Position numbers and translations under genes: made by a program
NCBI GenBank assembly: GCA_902790595.1
Contig: CADASL010000005.1
Span: forward strand, 154,949 to 218,948
Direction of reading: 5' to 3'
Length of the DNA: 64,000 nt
Origin: an uncultured Bacteroidales bacterium
GTDB taxonomy: Bacteria; Bacteroidota; Bacteroidia; Bacteroidales; SZUA-534
Notes under the pieces: model-generated
Seen by the model: the letters and a program-made list of their open reading frames with translations, nothing else
Databases searched by the model: none
What the model was told of the DNA's origin: nothing
Part shown: piece by piece, positions 8,469 to 17,714 of the stretch
Layout of the letters: each line of letters starts with the position of its first letter
How positions within the stretch are numbered: position 1 is the stretch's first letter

Positions 8469-9344
8469 TCACTGCAAACTGCAGAGATAGCCCAACTTGT
8501 AAAATCCGAACAGTCGCACTGACGGGTTGGCGCTCAGCAAGTTACGCTCAAGCGAGCGGCGCAGCAATCGGAATTTAAACGAGACAAAGCCTGCCAAATG
8601 CAGTTTTTGTAACTTGCTGTAAGTCTGCAACAATTGGCTGTAGCCTTGCAATTCATCGGCGTGGGCTTTCAGGTTTTCGATTCCGCAACGGGTTTTGGCA
8701 AGAAATTGTTCCGCGGTGTCGGTATCGTCGTGATAGACAGGATTTTGGATATGCAGAATCGGCTCGGCGGCCAACTGCAGTTTCTCACCGAAAAGAGTGT
8801 CTTCGTGGCCGTAATCCACAAACGTCTCATCGAAGCGGATTTGCTGAGCCAATTTACTATCAATCAGATAGTTTGACGTTTTAAAACTCTTGTACGGACA
8901 GGCTTGCCGCTGTTTCAATGTCAGCACTTCGTGAGTGACGCCGTATTTATAGCGCAACGGATTGACATTCTGCTCGTTGCCACTTCGGTAGGCCAATCCG
9001 CCACAAACAACCCGCGCCTGCCCCATTGCATCGGCGTAGCGTTTCAAGAAATCGGCATCGGCAGGAAAAACATCGGCATCCAAACACAAAATCCATTGAT
9101 ATTTAGCCTCTTGCAACAATCGGTTGCGCATCTTGGCAATATCAATTCTTACGTCAAGCCGAACAAATCGACAATTGGGCATATTGGCTATTTGGCTGTT
9201 TTTCTGCACAATATCAGCATCAGTCGAAGCATCGTCAACCACAACAATCTCATAAGCCAAATGCAAAGCATCGGCTTGCCGCGACAATTCGGCAACTAAC
9301 TGATTACAAGCACAATTATATGTCGGTATCAGAATCGAAAGCAT
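8469..9344 (-). CDS. Family 2 glycosyltransferase (GT-A fold)
   Basis: 291 residues from the ATG at 9344 (MLSILIPTYN, the usual start of GT2 enzymes). A longer frame from a TTG at 9431 adds 29 atypical residues and would begin upstream of the likely promoter at 9360-9367, so I prefer the ATG. Visible motifs are VVDDAST (nucleotide-sugar binding) and the DxD-like LDADVF around residue 90. The C-terminal part resembles the galactosyltransferase-like end of polysaccharide GT2 enzymes (YGHEDTLFGEKL). No membrane segment, so a cytosolic sugar transferase. The acceptor cannot be told. Confidence 0.85.
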   Translation of the reverse strand: MLSILIPTYNCACNQLVAELSRQADALHLAYEIVVVDDASTDADIVQKNSQIANMPNCRFVRLDVRIDIAKMRNRLLQEAKYQWILCLDADVFPADADFLKRYADAMGQARVVCGGLAYRSGNEQNVNPLRYKYGVTHEVLTLKQRQACPYKSFKTSNYLIDSKLAQQIRFDETFVDYGHEDTLFGEKLQLAAEPILHIQNPVYHDDTDTAEQFLAKTRCGIENLKAHADELQGYSQLLQTYSKLQKLHLAGFVSFKFRLLRRSLERNLLSANPSVRLFGFYKLGYLCSLQ

Positions 9345-9359
9345 CTCGCCCGTTTTGGG

Positions 9360-9367
9360 CAAAGGTA
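9360..9367 (-). promoter_or_regulatory. Putative -7 box TACCTTTG for the glycosyltransferase
   Basis: The minus strand reads TACCTTTG 15 bases upstream of the ATG at 9344, which supports that start. No clear -33 box is visible. Confidence 0.45.
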
Positions 9368-9538
9368 AGAAAATATTGGTGTCGGCATTCGGATTGGCCA
9401 AACGTCGGCAATTTGAACAGACCAATATCAAATTACGTGAAAGTACATCCGCAGGAAACGAATTATCAGCAGATTATTGTTCTGATTTTCAAAACGATAA
9501 TAAAAACATTAGATAAACCCACCGTTTTAATAGGTTTA

Positions 9539-9571
9539 TTTGTGGTTGTGAAATAAAAAATCATAAATTTG
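9539..9571 (+). promoter_or_regulatory. Promoter of pyridoxamine kinase gene
   Basis: TTTG (9539-9542), 21-base spacer, TAAATTTG (9564-9571), then the ATG 31 bases later. Good match to the Bacteroidota consensus. Confidence 0.7.
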
Positions 9572-9602
9572 CGGCCGATAAAAACGTTTAAAAGAAAGAA
9601 AA

Positions 9603-10436
9603 ATGAGTTACAAAAGAATCCTGACAATTCAAGACATTTCGTGCGTCGGACAGTGCTCGCTCACTGTTGCGCTTCCCATAATATCGGCCTGCGGCGTTGA
9701 AACCGCTGTTCTGCCTTCGGCTGTGCTATCGACTCACACGGGCGGCTTCAAGGGCTTCACCTTCCGCGACCTGACCGAAGATATGCCGCTCATTGAGCAG
9801 CACTGGAACAAAGAAGGCATCAAGTTCGAGGCCATCTACACTGGTTATCTGGGCAGTACAAAGCAAATCGACTACGTTATCAGCATCATAAACTCGACGC
9901 TCGAGGCTGGTGCGAAAATCATCATCGACCCAGCAATGGCTGACAACGGCACGCTCTACTACGGTTTCGACGACGTGTTTGTGAAAGCAATGGCAAAACT
10001 CTGTGCCAAAGCCGATTACGTTCTGCCGAACATCACCGAGGCCTGCTTCATCACAGGCAGCGAGTACAAAACTGAGTACGACAAGGCTTACATTATGGAT
10101 TTGCTGCAGAAACTTGTGGCCAACGGCTCTAAAAATGTGATTCTTACGGGCGTAAGTTACAAGCCTGAGACCACTGGCGTTGTGGTTTACGAGAACGGCG
10201 AATATAAATACTACGAACACAAGAAGATAGCGCAAGGCAGCCACGGCACTGGCGATGTTTACGCATCGGCTTTTGTGGGCGCACTTATGAACGGAAAACC
10301 TGCCTACGACGCTGCAAAAATCGCCGCCGACTACACTGTGAAATGCATCGAGAACACACAAGACGGCTCGAACCACTGGTACGGCTGCAAGTTCGAAACT
10401 GGAATTCCCGACTTACTGAAAATGCTTGGGAAATAA
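9603..10436 (+). CDS. Pyridoxamine/pyridoxal kinase (ribokinase superfamily)
   Basis: 277 residues, normal for PdxY/PdxK proteins. It phosphorylates pyridoxal, pyridoxamine or pyridoxine at the 5' hydroxyl in the vitamin B6 salvage pathway. The N terminus (ILTIQDISCVGQCSL) and the STHTGGF segment are family hallmarks. The C-terminal GSHGTGD motif supplies the catalytic Asp218 and anion hole. It has its own promoter (9539-9571) and is followed by a rho-independent terminator, so it is a single-gene unit. Confidence 0.93.
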   Translation: MSYKRILTIQDISCVGQCSLTVALPIISACGVETAVLPSAVLSTHTGGFKGFTFRDLTEDMPLIEQHWNKEGIKFEAIYTGYLGSTKQIDYVISIINSTLEAGAKIIIDPAMADNGTLYYGFDDVFVKAMAKLCAKADYVLPNITEACFITGSEYKTEYDKAYIMDLLQKLVANGSKNVILTGVSYKPETTGVVVYENGEYKYYEHKKIAQGSHGTGDVYASAFVGALMNGKPAYDAAKIAADYTVKCIENTQDGSNHWYGCKFETGIPDLLKMLGK

Positions 10437-10455
10437 CAGGTTGCGAAATCAACAC

Positions 10456-10486
10456 AACGCAAGTCAGAACGGCTTGCGTTTTTTTT
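10456..10486 (+). terminator. Rho-independent terminator after pyridoxamine kinase
   Basis: Stem AACGCAAG (10456-10463) / CTTGCGTT (10473-10480) followed by a run of T. Confidence 0.85.
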
Positions 10487-10548
10487 GCGAAAAATTTAGC
10501 AATTTTGGCACGATTTAGAGCGTTTCAAACAAAAGCACACACACGACA

Positions 10549-11457
10549 ATGTCATTCAAAAATATAATTTCGGCGACGGCTCTACTACTTGTAACCATCT
10601 CACTATCAGCGCAAACTTCCGATAGCGAGCAGCAGTACAAGGCGGCAATGCAAAATGCAAAAACTGCCTTCGACGCAAAAATGTATTCCGAAGCGCTATA
10701 CTTCTACCGCGAGGCGCTGAAAATCAAACCCGACGCCAAACTGCCACGATATAAGATTGAGGACATCCGCACAATCTACATCGATGACGGGATACGAGAA
10801 ATTGCTGAAAACAAGCAAATTGCGCAGGAAGAAGTGAAGAAACAAGCCGAGGCCAAAGCCGATGAGCGCATTGAAAACGAAATTGAACAAGCGCAGAAAG
10901 AACTTGAAACTCTGAAAGTTGCAACGGTCATCAGCATCGAAGAAGAATCTGTTGTTTATGACGAAAATATTGACATTGCAGACGTGGAACCAACTCTCGA
11001 AACGAAACAACCCGAGCCGGAACCACAACCAGAACAAATCGAACCAGAACCTATCGTGGCGCAACCAGTTGAGCCCGTCAAAGAAGAGCCAAAACCGATT
11101 GTTGAGCCAAAGAAAACAACGGTAGTGAGCAAGCCACAGCCCATTGTCAGCAAGCCGAAGCCTCGCCCGCAACCGGCAATGACAAGCGAAGAAAAAGAAG
11201 CACGCAAAGAGGCTGAAATGCAGAAACTTAGGGTGCAATATCCCGAGCAAAAAACCGTGCTTGAAATCGACCAACCCGGCAAGCACATCACCCGCGTGAT
11301 AATGAACGTTGACAACAAAGTATCAGTATATCTGAAAGTTAAGCATAGCTGGGGAGCCACCTTCTTCTTCGAAGACGAAATTGGCGAGGACAACCTTCGA
11401 AGCATTAGCGAACTGACTTTCAACAAAATGACTAATCTTGCGACCTATGGACATTAA
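10549..11457 (+). CDS. Secreted TPR-like, coiled-coil and proline-rich protein
   Basis: 302 residues with a signal peptide ending near LSAQ (about residue 21). Residues 25-65 look like a single TPR (AKTAFDAKMYSEALYFYREALKI). Then come a charged coiled coil (about 80-125), a Pro/Glu/Lys-rich linker (about 150-215) and a C-terminal beta-rich segment that may be a small domain (about 235-302). The linker suggests a periplasm-spanning protein. It overlaps the next gene by 11 bases, so the two are co-translated. I do not recognise a named family. Confidence 0.75.
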   Translation: MSFKNIISATALLLVTISLSAQTSDSEQQYKAAMQNAKTAFDAKMYSEALYFYREALKIKPDAKLPRYKIEDIRTIYIDDGIREIAENKQIAQEEVKKQAEAKADERIENEIEQAQKELETLKVATVISIEEESVVYDENIDIADVEPTLETKQPEPEPQPEQIEPEPIVAQPVEPVKEEPKPIVEPKKTTVVSKPQPIVSKPKPRPQPAMTSEEKEARKEAEMQKLRVQYPEQKTVLEIDQPGKHITRVIMNVDNKVSVYLKVKHSWGATFFFEDEIGEDNLRSISELTFNKMTNLATYGH

Positions 11458-11833
11458 ATTTTACCAATACATTGAGGGCGAGCCCGCAGACATTTTTATG
11501 GCACTCACCAACCCGCGCTCCATCGAGCTTTGGAGCAGCCTGCCCGCCGATATGAGCGCCGAAGAAGGTTACGAGTTTTCAATTTTCGATGGCGACATTG
11601 TGGGCCGCAATCTTAAAATCATTGAAAACCAATCAATTGAGCAAGAGTGGTATTTTGGCGACGAAAGCGCCGAGCCGTCAATTGTGACCATCAAACTGCA
11701 CCCGCACAAAACGGGCACCAACGTCGAGGTGCGCCACACAAACATTCCCGCCGACGCCTTCGACAACATCAACGAGGGCTGGCACGACTTTTACATTGGC
11801 GCAATCAAGCACTTCTTTGAGGATGACGAATAA
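11447..11833 (+). CDS. SRPBCC/START-like (AHSA1-type) domain protein
   Basis: 128 residues from the ATG at 11447, which overlaps the previous stop; a TTG at 11438 is a less likely start. The pattern of a short N-terminal strand, a helix with W-x-x-L-P, then beta strands (VTIKLHPHKTGTNVEVRHTNIP) and the final helix after GWHDF fits the SRPBCC ligand-binding fold. This is a small cytosolic hydrophobic-ligand protein. No ligand can be named. Confidence 0.8.
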   Translation: MDIKFYQYIEGEPADIFMALTNPRSIELWSSLPADMSAEEGYEFSIFDGDIVGRNLKIIENQSIEQEWYFGDESAEPSIVTIKLHPHKTGTNVEVRHTNIPADAFDNINEGWHDFYIGAIKHFFEDDE

Positions 11834-11868
11834 TCAGTCACTCAAATAGTTAGGATAAAAATTGAATA

Positions 11869-12651
11869 TTATTTCTGTCGCAACAGATAGTATCCTGCCG
11901 TTGTGTAGAAATTACGCAGATATGGCAGGCTGCGGAAAATCGGCCAAGCGCGGCGCGGCTTCAGACCGAATTTTATCTCATAATTGGGATTAAACAGATA
12001 CAACTGACGCTCAGCCATTTCGAAGCCGTTTTTGCGGGCAATGCGCTCAAAACGTTCAATGGTGATTCCGGTGTCTTTAATCTCAATCAAAGCGTCGATT
12101 TTGCCCTCGGTCTCCCCTCCCTTGCGCAGCACCCAACGATAGAGCGAGTACGGCAGCAAATGCAGATACGGAACTTTCGACAACCGGCTTGCGCAAATCT
12201 GCTGATGACCGCCAAACGGATTATGCCAAGGTGGAAAGCCAAAGAAAATCACACCGTTAGCGGTCATAAAACGTTTCACAAAATCCATAAATCGCTCCTG
12301 ATTGTGAATGTGCTCAATCACATCGCGCAAGATTATTACATCAAACTGAAAATCAGAACGTTGAATATCGTAAATATCAGAAGCGATCAACTCAAGATTT
12401 TTGAAATTCGGGTGGTCGCTGAAATATTCGCGAGCGTTATTTATCTGGCTTTCAACAATATCAATACCAACACATTTGCAGCCTAAGTCCATAAAAGGCT
12501 TCAGGTTGCCGCCCTCGCCACAACCAATCTCAAGAACACGAGTCGCAGGTGTTATTTCTATCTGCTTGGAAATGAACGGAATCACATATTTTTGTGTGGT
12601 GTATGCCTGCTCCTCAAAATATAGTTTCCGATTGGTGTGACGCTCCTGCAT
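11869..12651 (-). CDS. Class I SAM-dependent methyltransferase
   Basis: 260 residues. Motif I is VLEIGCGEGG at about residues 40-49, followed by the acidic residue after strand beta2 (VGIDIVESQ) and the DVIILRDVIEHI segment typical of Methyltransf_11/23 proteins. The C-terminal third (YLFNPNYEIKFGLKPR) is the tail seen in polysaccharide-associated methyltransferases. It starts 5 bases after the folD stop and is probably transcribed with folD, although no functional link is evident. Confidence 0.85.
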   Translation of the reverse strand: MQERHTNRKLYFEEQAYTTQKYVIPFISKQIEITPATRVLEIGCGEGGNLKPFMDLGCKCVGIDIVESQINNAREYFSDHPNFKNLELIASDIYDIQRSDFQFDVIILRDVIEHIHNQERFMDFVKRFMTANGVIFFGFPPWHNPFGGHQQICASRLSKVPYLHLLPYSLYRWVLRKGGETEGKIDALIEIKDTGITIERFERIARKNGFEMAERQLYLFNPNYEIKFGLKPRRAWPIFRSLPYLRNFYTTAGYYLLRQK

Positions 12652-12656
12652 AGCTG

Positions 12657-13538
12657 TTATTGATAAATCTTATGCTGACCTGCTAACAGCGTGTTTTTCA
12701 GCAAGCTAATAATAGTCATTGGGCCGACGCCACCAGGAACTGGCGTAATGTAACTGCACAACGGCGCAACCTCGTCAAACTTGACATCGCCTTTGAGTTT
12801 GAAGCCCGATTTGGTCTCGGTTGAAGGCAGACGGTGGATTCCAACGTCGATAACAACGGCGCCTGGCTTAATCATATCGGCAGTCACAAACTCGGGCTTA
12901 CCGATTGCAACTATCAGAATATCAGCGCGGCGGCAAATCTCTTTCAGATTTTTCGAGCGGCTGTGGCAAATGGTTACGGTGGCGTTGCCTGGGTTCGATT
13001 TGCGCGACATCAACAGACTGATTGGCGTGCCGACAATGTTGCTACGGCCCAAAACAACGCACTCTTTCCCCTCGGTTTCAATATTATAGCGTGCCAGCAA
13101 CTCCATAATTCCCGCAGGTGTGGCAGGCAGAAATGCGGGAAGGCTCATCGCCATACGGCCTGTGTTGATTGGGTGGAAACCATCAACATCTTTGCGATAA
13201 TCGATTGCCTCGATAACTTTATTCTCGCTAATATGCTTTGGCAGTGGCAGTTGCACAATCAAGCCATCGACATTCGGGTCGGCATTGATTTCGGCAATTT
13301 TGGCAAGCAGTTCGGCCTCGGTTATGTCGGCGGGGAAGCGCACATCGGTGGATTCAAAACCCACAGCGTGGCAAGTCTTGATTTTGCTGTTCACGTAAGT
13401 GGTGCTGGCACCGTCGTCGCCAACCTGAATCACTGCCAGATTGGGGCGTTTCTGCCCATTTTTCACCATCTCCTCAACCTGCTGAAGAATTTCAGCCTGC
13501 ATTTGCTGGTTTATTGCCTTTCCGTCAATAAGTTGCAT
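12657..13538 (-). CDS. folD: Bifunctional methylenetetrahydrofolate dehydrogenase/cyclohydrolase FolD
   Basis: 293 residues, standard length. It converts 5,10-methylene-THF to 10-formyl-THF with NADP in cytosolic one-carbon metabolism. The catalytic YxxxK motif is Y48-VNS-K52. The signatures DVDGFHP and PGGVGPMTI are both visible, and the Rossmann part carries GRSNIVGTP. It sits upstream of the methyltransferase and downstream of ffh on the same strand. Confidence 0.96.
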   Translation of the reverse strand: MQLIDGKAINQQMQAEILQQVEEMVKNGQKRPNLAVIQVGDDGASTTYVNSKIKTCHAVGFESTDVRFPADITEAELLAKIAEINADPNVDGLIVQLPLPKHISENKVIEAIDYRKDVDGFHPINTGRMAMSLPAFLPATPAGIMELLARYNIETEGKECVVLGRSNIVGTPISLLMSRKSNPGNATVTICHSRSKNLKEICRRADILIVAIGKPEFVTADMIKPGAVVIDVGIHRLPSTETKSGFKLKGDVKFDEVAPLCSYITPVPGGVGPMTIISLLKNTLLAGQHKIYQ

Positions 13539-13544
13539 ACTATT

Positions 13545-13650
13545 ATGTTTTTGTGTAATGTTTAATGTGTAAAGTGTAATGTTGAGAAGGTTGAGAGAGT
13601 TGAGCGCTTGCTGTTGGACGAATCTTTACTCTTTACGCCTTACTCTTTAC
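13545..13650. repeat. Low-complexity intergenic tract
   Basis: Between folD and ffh lies a stretch of short overlapping words such as TAATGTGTAAAG, GTTGAGA and TTACTCTTTAC. Similar word-like tracts occur at 27828-27862, 32935-33085 and 48700-48808. No gene or structured element is seen in it. Confidence 0.5.
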
Positions 13651-13653
13651 TCA

Positions 13654-15003
13654 CTACATTCTTCCTCTCATATTTTTCATCTGGCTCATCATCTGCGCCA
13701 TTCTTTTTGCGCCGTTGCCGCCGCTCACCATTTTCATCATCTTGCTGGTGTCTTCAAACTGTTTCATCAGGCGGTTAACTTCCTGAATCGAAGTGCCGCT
13801 GCCCGCTGCAATGCGCTTGCGGCGGCTGCCGTTGATAATGGCGGGGGTTTCGCGCTCGGCGGGTGTCATTGAACCGATTATCGCCTCAATGCCCTTGAAG
13901 GCGTTGTCGTCGATATCCATATCCTTCACGGCCTTACCGATTCCAGGAATCATCGACGCAAGGTCTTTCAGATTGCCCATCTTCTTCACCTGATTGATTT
14001 GCGATAGGAAATCGTTGAAATTGAAGGTGTTTTTGGCGATTTTCTTCTGAATGGCGCGGGCCTCTTCGGCATCGAACTGCTCTTGAGCGCGCTCAACCAA
14101 CGAGACAATATCGCCCATACCCAAAATGCGGTCGGCCATACGGTCGGGGTGGAACACGTCGAGAGCGTCCATCTTCTCGCCCATTCCCACAAACTTGATT
14201 GGCTTGTTCACCACCGAGCGAATCGAAAGCGCTGCACCACCGCGGGTGTCGCCATCGAGTTTGGTGAGCACAACACCGTCGAAATCGAGTCGGTCGTTAA
14301 ACTCCTTGGCTGTGTTCACCGCATCCTGACCCGTCATCGAATCGACCACAAACAAGGTCTCGTGCGGCGTGACGGCCTTCTTAATGGCGGCAATCTCGTC
14401 CATCATCTGCTCATCGACAGCCAGACGGCCCGCCGTATCGACAATCACAAGGTCGAAGCCTTTCTGCTTCGCATATTTGAGTCCGTTGGTGGCAATCTGC
14501 ACGGGATTTTGGTTGCCTTCCTCGGTATATACCTCAACGCCAATCTGTTGGCCAAGCACTTTCAATTGGTCGATAGCGGCAGGACGGTAAACGTCGCCCG
14601 CAATCAAAAGCGGCATCTTTCCGCGCTTGTTTTTCAGGCGGTTAGCGAGTTTTCCGCTGAAGGTTGTCTTACCCGAACCTTGCAGACCCGCAATCAGAAT
14701 AACTGTCGGATTACCCTTCAGATTAATGTCTTCGGCCGTCGAGCCCATCAGTTCAACCAACTCGTCGTGGACAATCTTAATCATCAACTGTCCAGGCTTG
14801 ATTGACGTTAACACATTCTGTCCCAATGCTTTCTGCTTAACGGTATCGGTGAATGTCTTTGCGGTTTTGTAGTTGACGTCGGCGTCGAGCAGGGCTTTGC
14901 GCACCTCTTTGAGCGTTTCGGCAACGTTTATTTCGGTGATTTTGCCCTCGCCTTTCAGAATCTTGAAAGAGCGTTCGAGTTTATCTGACAGATTTTCAAA
15001 CAT
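13654..15003 (-). CDS. ffh: Signal recognition particle GTPase Ffh
   Basis: 449 residues. Domains in order are the N helical bundle (1 to about 90), the G domain with P-loop GLQGSGKTT (about 105-115), DTAGRL and TKLDGDTRGG, and the Met-rich M domain (from about 300) that binds SRP RNA and signal peptides, ending with a methionine-rich tail. It delivers nascent membrane and secreted proteins to FtsY. The start is supported by a promoter at 15037-15044. Confidence 0.97.
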   Translation of the reverse strand: MFENLSDKLERSFKILKGEGKITEINVAETLKEVRKALLDADVNYKTAKTFTDTVKQKALGQNVLTSIKPGQLMIKIVHDELVELMGSTAEDINLKGNPTVILIAGLQGSGKTTFSGKLANRLKNKRGKMPLLIAGDVYRPAAIDQLKVLGQQIGVEVYTEEGNQNPVQIATNGLKYAKQKGFDLVIVDTAGRLAVDEQMMDEIAAIKKAVTPHETLFVVDSMTGQDAVNTAKEFNDRLDFDGVVLTKLDGDTRGGAALSIRSVVNKPIKFVGMGEKMDALDVFHPDRMADRILGMGDIVSLVERAQEQFDAEEARAIQKKIAKNTFNFNDFLSQINQVKKMGNLKDLASMIPGIGKAVKDMDIDDNAFKGIEAIIGSMTPAERETPAIINGSRRKRIAAGSGTSIQEVNRLMKQFEDTSKMMKMVSGGNGAKRMAQMMSQMKNMRGRM

Positions 15004-15036
15004 TTTCTTGAATTGTTACTGTTTTTTAACGAAAGG

Positions 15037-15044
15037 CAAAGGTA
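15037..15044 (-). promoter_or_regulatory. Putative -7 box TACCTTTG of ffh
   Basis: The minus strand reads TACCTTTG 33 bases upstream of the ffh ATG; the -33 region has only a weak TTTC. Confidence 0.5.
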
Positions 15045-15132
15045 ACATAAATTCGTTAACAGAAAGATTGAGCGGGGATTGAATGTGGCAGCAAAACATT
15101 CCTTCAAAAAAATGATTCCCTGATTTATTTCT

Positions 15133-15833
15133 CTAACCGATTTTGTCCGATTCAAACAGATTTTTTATTTCTAACCAAACTTATCCAAACTATCCCGAGT
15201 TTTATCCACAAGCGGATAATAGGTGTTCGGACCGCTGCGCGGGAAATTTTTAGAAAATTATTCAGAAAACGTCTGAAAGACGTTAATAATCATAACCGTA
15301 TGCAAGCGTAGCGCGGCTTACGGTAAATGTCGCCACTCGGATCTCGCCTGAAAGGCGATACTTTCAGTTTAGTTCCGCCTTTCAGGCGGTTGTGTAGTGC
15401 TATTTGGTTCCGTAGGTTTCGCTTCGCTCAACCCACGGTTATTATTGTTGCCGCCTTTCAGGCGATTTTTGCATTTCCGCCCTAGGATGCGGTTTCAAAA
15501 AAAACGCGCCGTAGGTGCGTAAGATTGGTAGAATGTGGCATTAATTATAGAATGAGCGTGCCGTAGGTACGCCACATTAAAACGCGTTGCGTACCTACGG
15601 CACGCCGTTTTCCTTGTACCACATTTCTACCAATCTGTTGTCCCTAACGGGACAAATTCCCATTGTTTGTTATAACGATATGATTTTGATTTTTAGAATT
15701 TTATAAAATTTTATTTCCAATTTTTCTTACAATTTCTGTCCGACAGGGCGCGGCAAAAACACGTAGGGGCGAATGATTATTCGCTCCCCAAAATTTTTAT
15801 GTTCTAACCGATTTTATCCGATTCAAACCGTAT
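15133..15833. repeat. Cluster of palindromic (REP-like) elements between direct repeats
   Basis: A gene-free stretch packed with inverted repeats. Near-identical 27-base direct repeats (CTAACCGATTTT[G/A]TCCGATT...) sit at 15133 and 15804. Between them are ACGTCTGAAAGACGT (15269-15283), three copies of a GCCTTTCAGGC-type palindrome (15344-15358, 15375-15389, 15452-15464) and a nested hairpin. Its outer arms are 15522-15538 and 15619-15636 and its perfect 17-base inner arms are 15556-15572 and 15589-15605. TTGTCCCTAACGGGACAA lies at 15639-15656 and GGGGCGAAT...ATTCGCTCCCC at 15766-15789. No transposase ORF is present. Confidence 0.75.
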
Positions 15834-15837
15834 TATA

Positions 15838-15925
15838 TCAATCGTTTATCATCACACGTTTGGCCACGGTGCCAACCTTCACAATGTAATATTTAAATGC
15901 TATAAGTTTGTAATGGGATATATCA
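15838..15925 (-). pseudogene. Remnant of a T9SS C-terminal sorting domain
   Basis: A start-less minus-strand frame ending in TGA (15838-15840) reads AFKYYIVKVGTVAKRVMIND. This has the form of the last strand of a type A T9SS sorting domain (Y-x-V-K-V-x-x-x-x-x-K). It is too short to be a gene. It lies downstream of the zinc-ribbon and LRR genes on the same strand, so it may be the displaced end of an exported protein. Confidence 0.5.
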
Positions 15926-15932
15926 TTAAACA

Positions 15933-15961
15933 AAAAGGCAAAAATGTCATTTTTGCCTTTT
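15933..15961 (-). terminator. Rho-independent terminator after the zinc-ribbon gene
   Basis: A perfect 13-base stem (AAAAGGCAAAAAT / ATTTTTGCCTTTT) with a 3-base loop lies 34 bases beyond the stop at 15996. It is followed on the minus strand by further T residues. Confidence 0.85.
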
Positions 15962-15995
15962 AATCAAATTATAATCAAGTGATTGCATATTACTT

Positions 15996-16451
15996 TTAAC
16001 TCAAAAACGAATAAGCCAAATAAAGTAATATGATTACAATAATTATTGTGCAACCTATTCGTTTTTTATCACTTTTTTCTGCCTGATTGATAGAATTTTG
16101 ACAATGGTATTCATCTGTAATAGCTGCATTTAGTTCTCCTGTCGTTCTATTAAAAGAAAGCAAAACCCAATCGTTTGGCGTCACAAAACAATTGGCGGAA
16201 CGAAATCCGCATTTGAACTGCAATTCACATACTTTTTCAACATCAATCTCCATTTTTCCTTTTGGCTCAACTTCTCCAATTTCAACACCGTTTTTAAATA
16301 CAGAAACAGATGGATTTAATGCAATTTTTTCGGTGTAACCAATAATAGTCACTTTACCACTTTTACGTTCAAAACCGCAATGTGGGCATTTGGATGCGAA
16401 AGAATCTATTTCATTTTCGCAATTGGGACATTTAATAAGAGACATAGACAT
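15996..16451 (-). CDS. Zinc-ribbon protein with C-terminal membrane anchor
   Basis: 151 residues. The N terminus holds a zinc ribbon (CPNCENEIDSFASKCPHCGF, two CxxC pairs at about residues 8-26). A beta-rich central domain of about 80 residues follows, with a hydrophobic tail helix (IGCTIIIVIILLYLAYSFL) at 131-150. ATGs at 16451 and 16445 are both possible. A tail-anchored cytosol-facing protein is the likely topology. Function unknown. It lies 45 bases after the LRR gene on the same strand and ends in a strong terminator. Confidence 0.7.
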   Translation of the reverse strand: MSMSLIKCPNCENEIDSFASKCPHCGFERKSGKVTIIGYTEKIALNPSVSVFKNGVEIGEVEPKGKMEIDVEKVCELQFKCGFRSANCFVTPNDWVLLSFNRTTGELNAAITDEYHCQNSINQAEKSDKKRIGCTIIIVIILLYLAYSFLS

Positions 16452-16495
16452 AGTTTTACTATTTAAATTATAAAATCATATTTTGACTAAAGTAT

Positions 16496-17608
16496 TTATT
16501 TGAATTTATATGTGGCGCCCCATACAACATCACACCAATTGGGATTCCAATCGCTGTGCCATTTAGAATGCTTTACTTTTGCCTGACAATATATTGTAAG
16601 GTTAATGCAGTCTTCAAAGGCATTTCGCCCTATGAATGTAACTGTATTTGGAATGGCTATGGATGTCAATTCCTCACAACCCTTGAACGCACCATCATAA
16701 ATTGCCTTGCATTTTGCGTTTATAGTACACGATGTGATTTCTGTTGATTTTGCTTTAACAAGGCATAAATACGGATTTTCTTCGTTACCTATATAGCACG
16801 CATTCCCGTATTCGTTGAACTGTAAATTTTTCAGCTCACTTAATTTTGGGAAGCAATCAAAACCTATTGATACAATGGAATTTGGTATATTGAGTTTATT
16901 CAAATTTTCACATTTATAAAACGCATCTACACCGATGCTTGTAACAGAATTTGGAATTATGAGTGTTCTCAAATCACGGCAATATTTGAACGCACGGGCG
17001 GGTACAGTTTGAACATTATCGCCAATATTTAATGTCGTTAATGAACTACTAAAAGGGTTCCAGGCCCATTGGCAGTTTGTTGCATTGAAGTTCACCGTTG
17101 TCAGATTCGTGCACCAATCGAATGCATACTCTCCGATGTCCCAAACATTTTCAGGTATTGCGACCGACGTCAGACCACTGCACCCAGCGAACGCATATTT
17201 GCCAATCGAAGTTACTGTATTAGGAATGGTCACCGATGCCAGGCCGCTGCAAACCCTGAACGCATCGCTGCCAATCGAAGTTACTGAATTAGGAATGGTT
17301 ACCGATGTCAGACCGCTGCAACCACTGAACGCACTCTCGCCAATCGAAGTTACAGAATATTCAATCCCATAATTGGTTACTTTTTCAGGAATGACCAAAT
17401 CTCCTGTTGGTCTAGTATAGTTGTAATAATTATTATCGTTTGAGTATCTAGGAAATACAACTTGCGCAGTATAGGGTTCTGTGCTACTTGTGATACTGTA
17501 GTATAAGGTTTGTCCGCTACTGCATACTGCGGAAAAAACAAAATTGTCTGCTGCCCACGCCTGCCACGCAAGCATTGTGGCAAAAATGAATAATAAAATC
17601 TTTTTCAT
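16496..17608 (-). CDS. BspA-like leucine-rich repeat surface protein
   Basis: 370 residues from the ATG at 17608; a GTG 12 bases upstream would put extra residues before the signal peptide (MKKILLFIFATMLAWQAWA). Residues about 75-350 contain LRR_5 repeats of the form FxxCxxLTSVTIPNSVTSIG, nearly identical in the first three units and more degenerate later. The chain ends with WCDVVWGATYKFK and has no C-terminal sorting domain of its own, although a sorting-domain remnant lies downstream at 15838-15925. BspA-like repeats commonly mediate adhesion in Bacteroidota. A leader of about 390 bases with an internal terminator-like hairpin precedes it. Confidence 0.85.
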   Translation of the reverse strand: MKKILLFIFATMLAWQAWAADNFVFSAVCSSGQTLYYSITSSTEPYTAQVVFPRYSNDNNYYNYTRPTGDLVIPEKVTNYGIEYSVTSIGESAFSGCSGLTSVTIPNSVTSIGSDAFRVCSGLASVTIPNTVTSIGKYAFAGCSGLTSVAIPENVWDIGEYAFDWCTNLTTVNFNATNCQWAWNPFSSSLTTLNIGDNVQTVPARAFKYCRDLRTLIIPNSVTSIGVDAFYKCENLNKLNIPNSIVSIGFDCFPKLSELKNLQFNEYGNACYIGNEENPYLCLVKAKSTEITSCTINAKCKAIYDGAFKGCEELTSIAIPNTVTFIGRNAFEDCINLTIYCQAKVKHSKWHSDWNPNWCDVVWGATYKFK

Positions 17609-17714
17609 TGTCTGATACACTTATTCGTGTCGTGCGCAACTTCTTGTTATACAAAATTTGTGCTTGCGACTCCCCAGTCAGGCAATGAAAAAAACGTTTG
17701 TTGGCTACACATAT

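Noticed and set aside
15133..15833. A complete insertion sequence
   Set aside because: No transposase frame exists in the interval; only palindromes and direct repeats are present.
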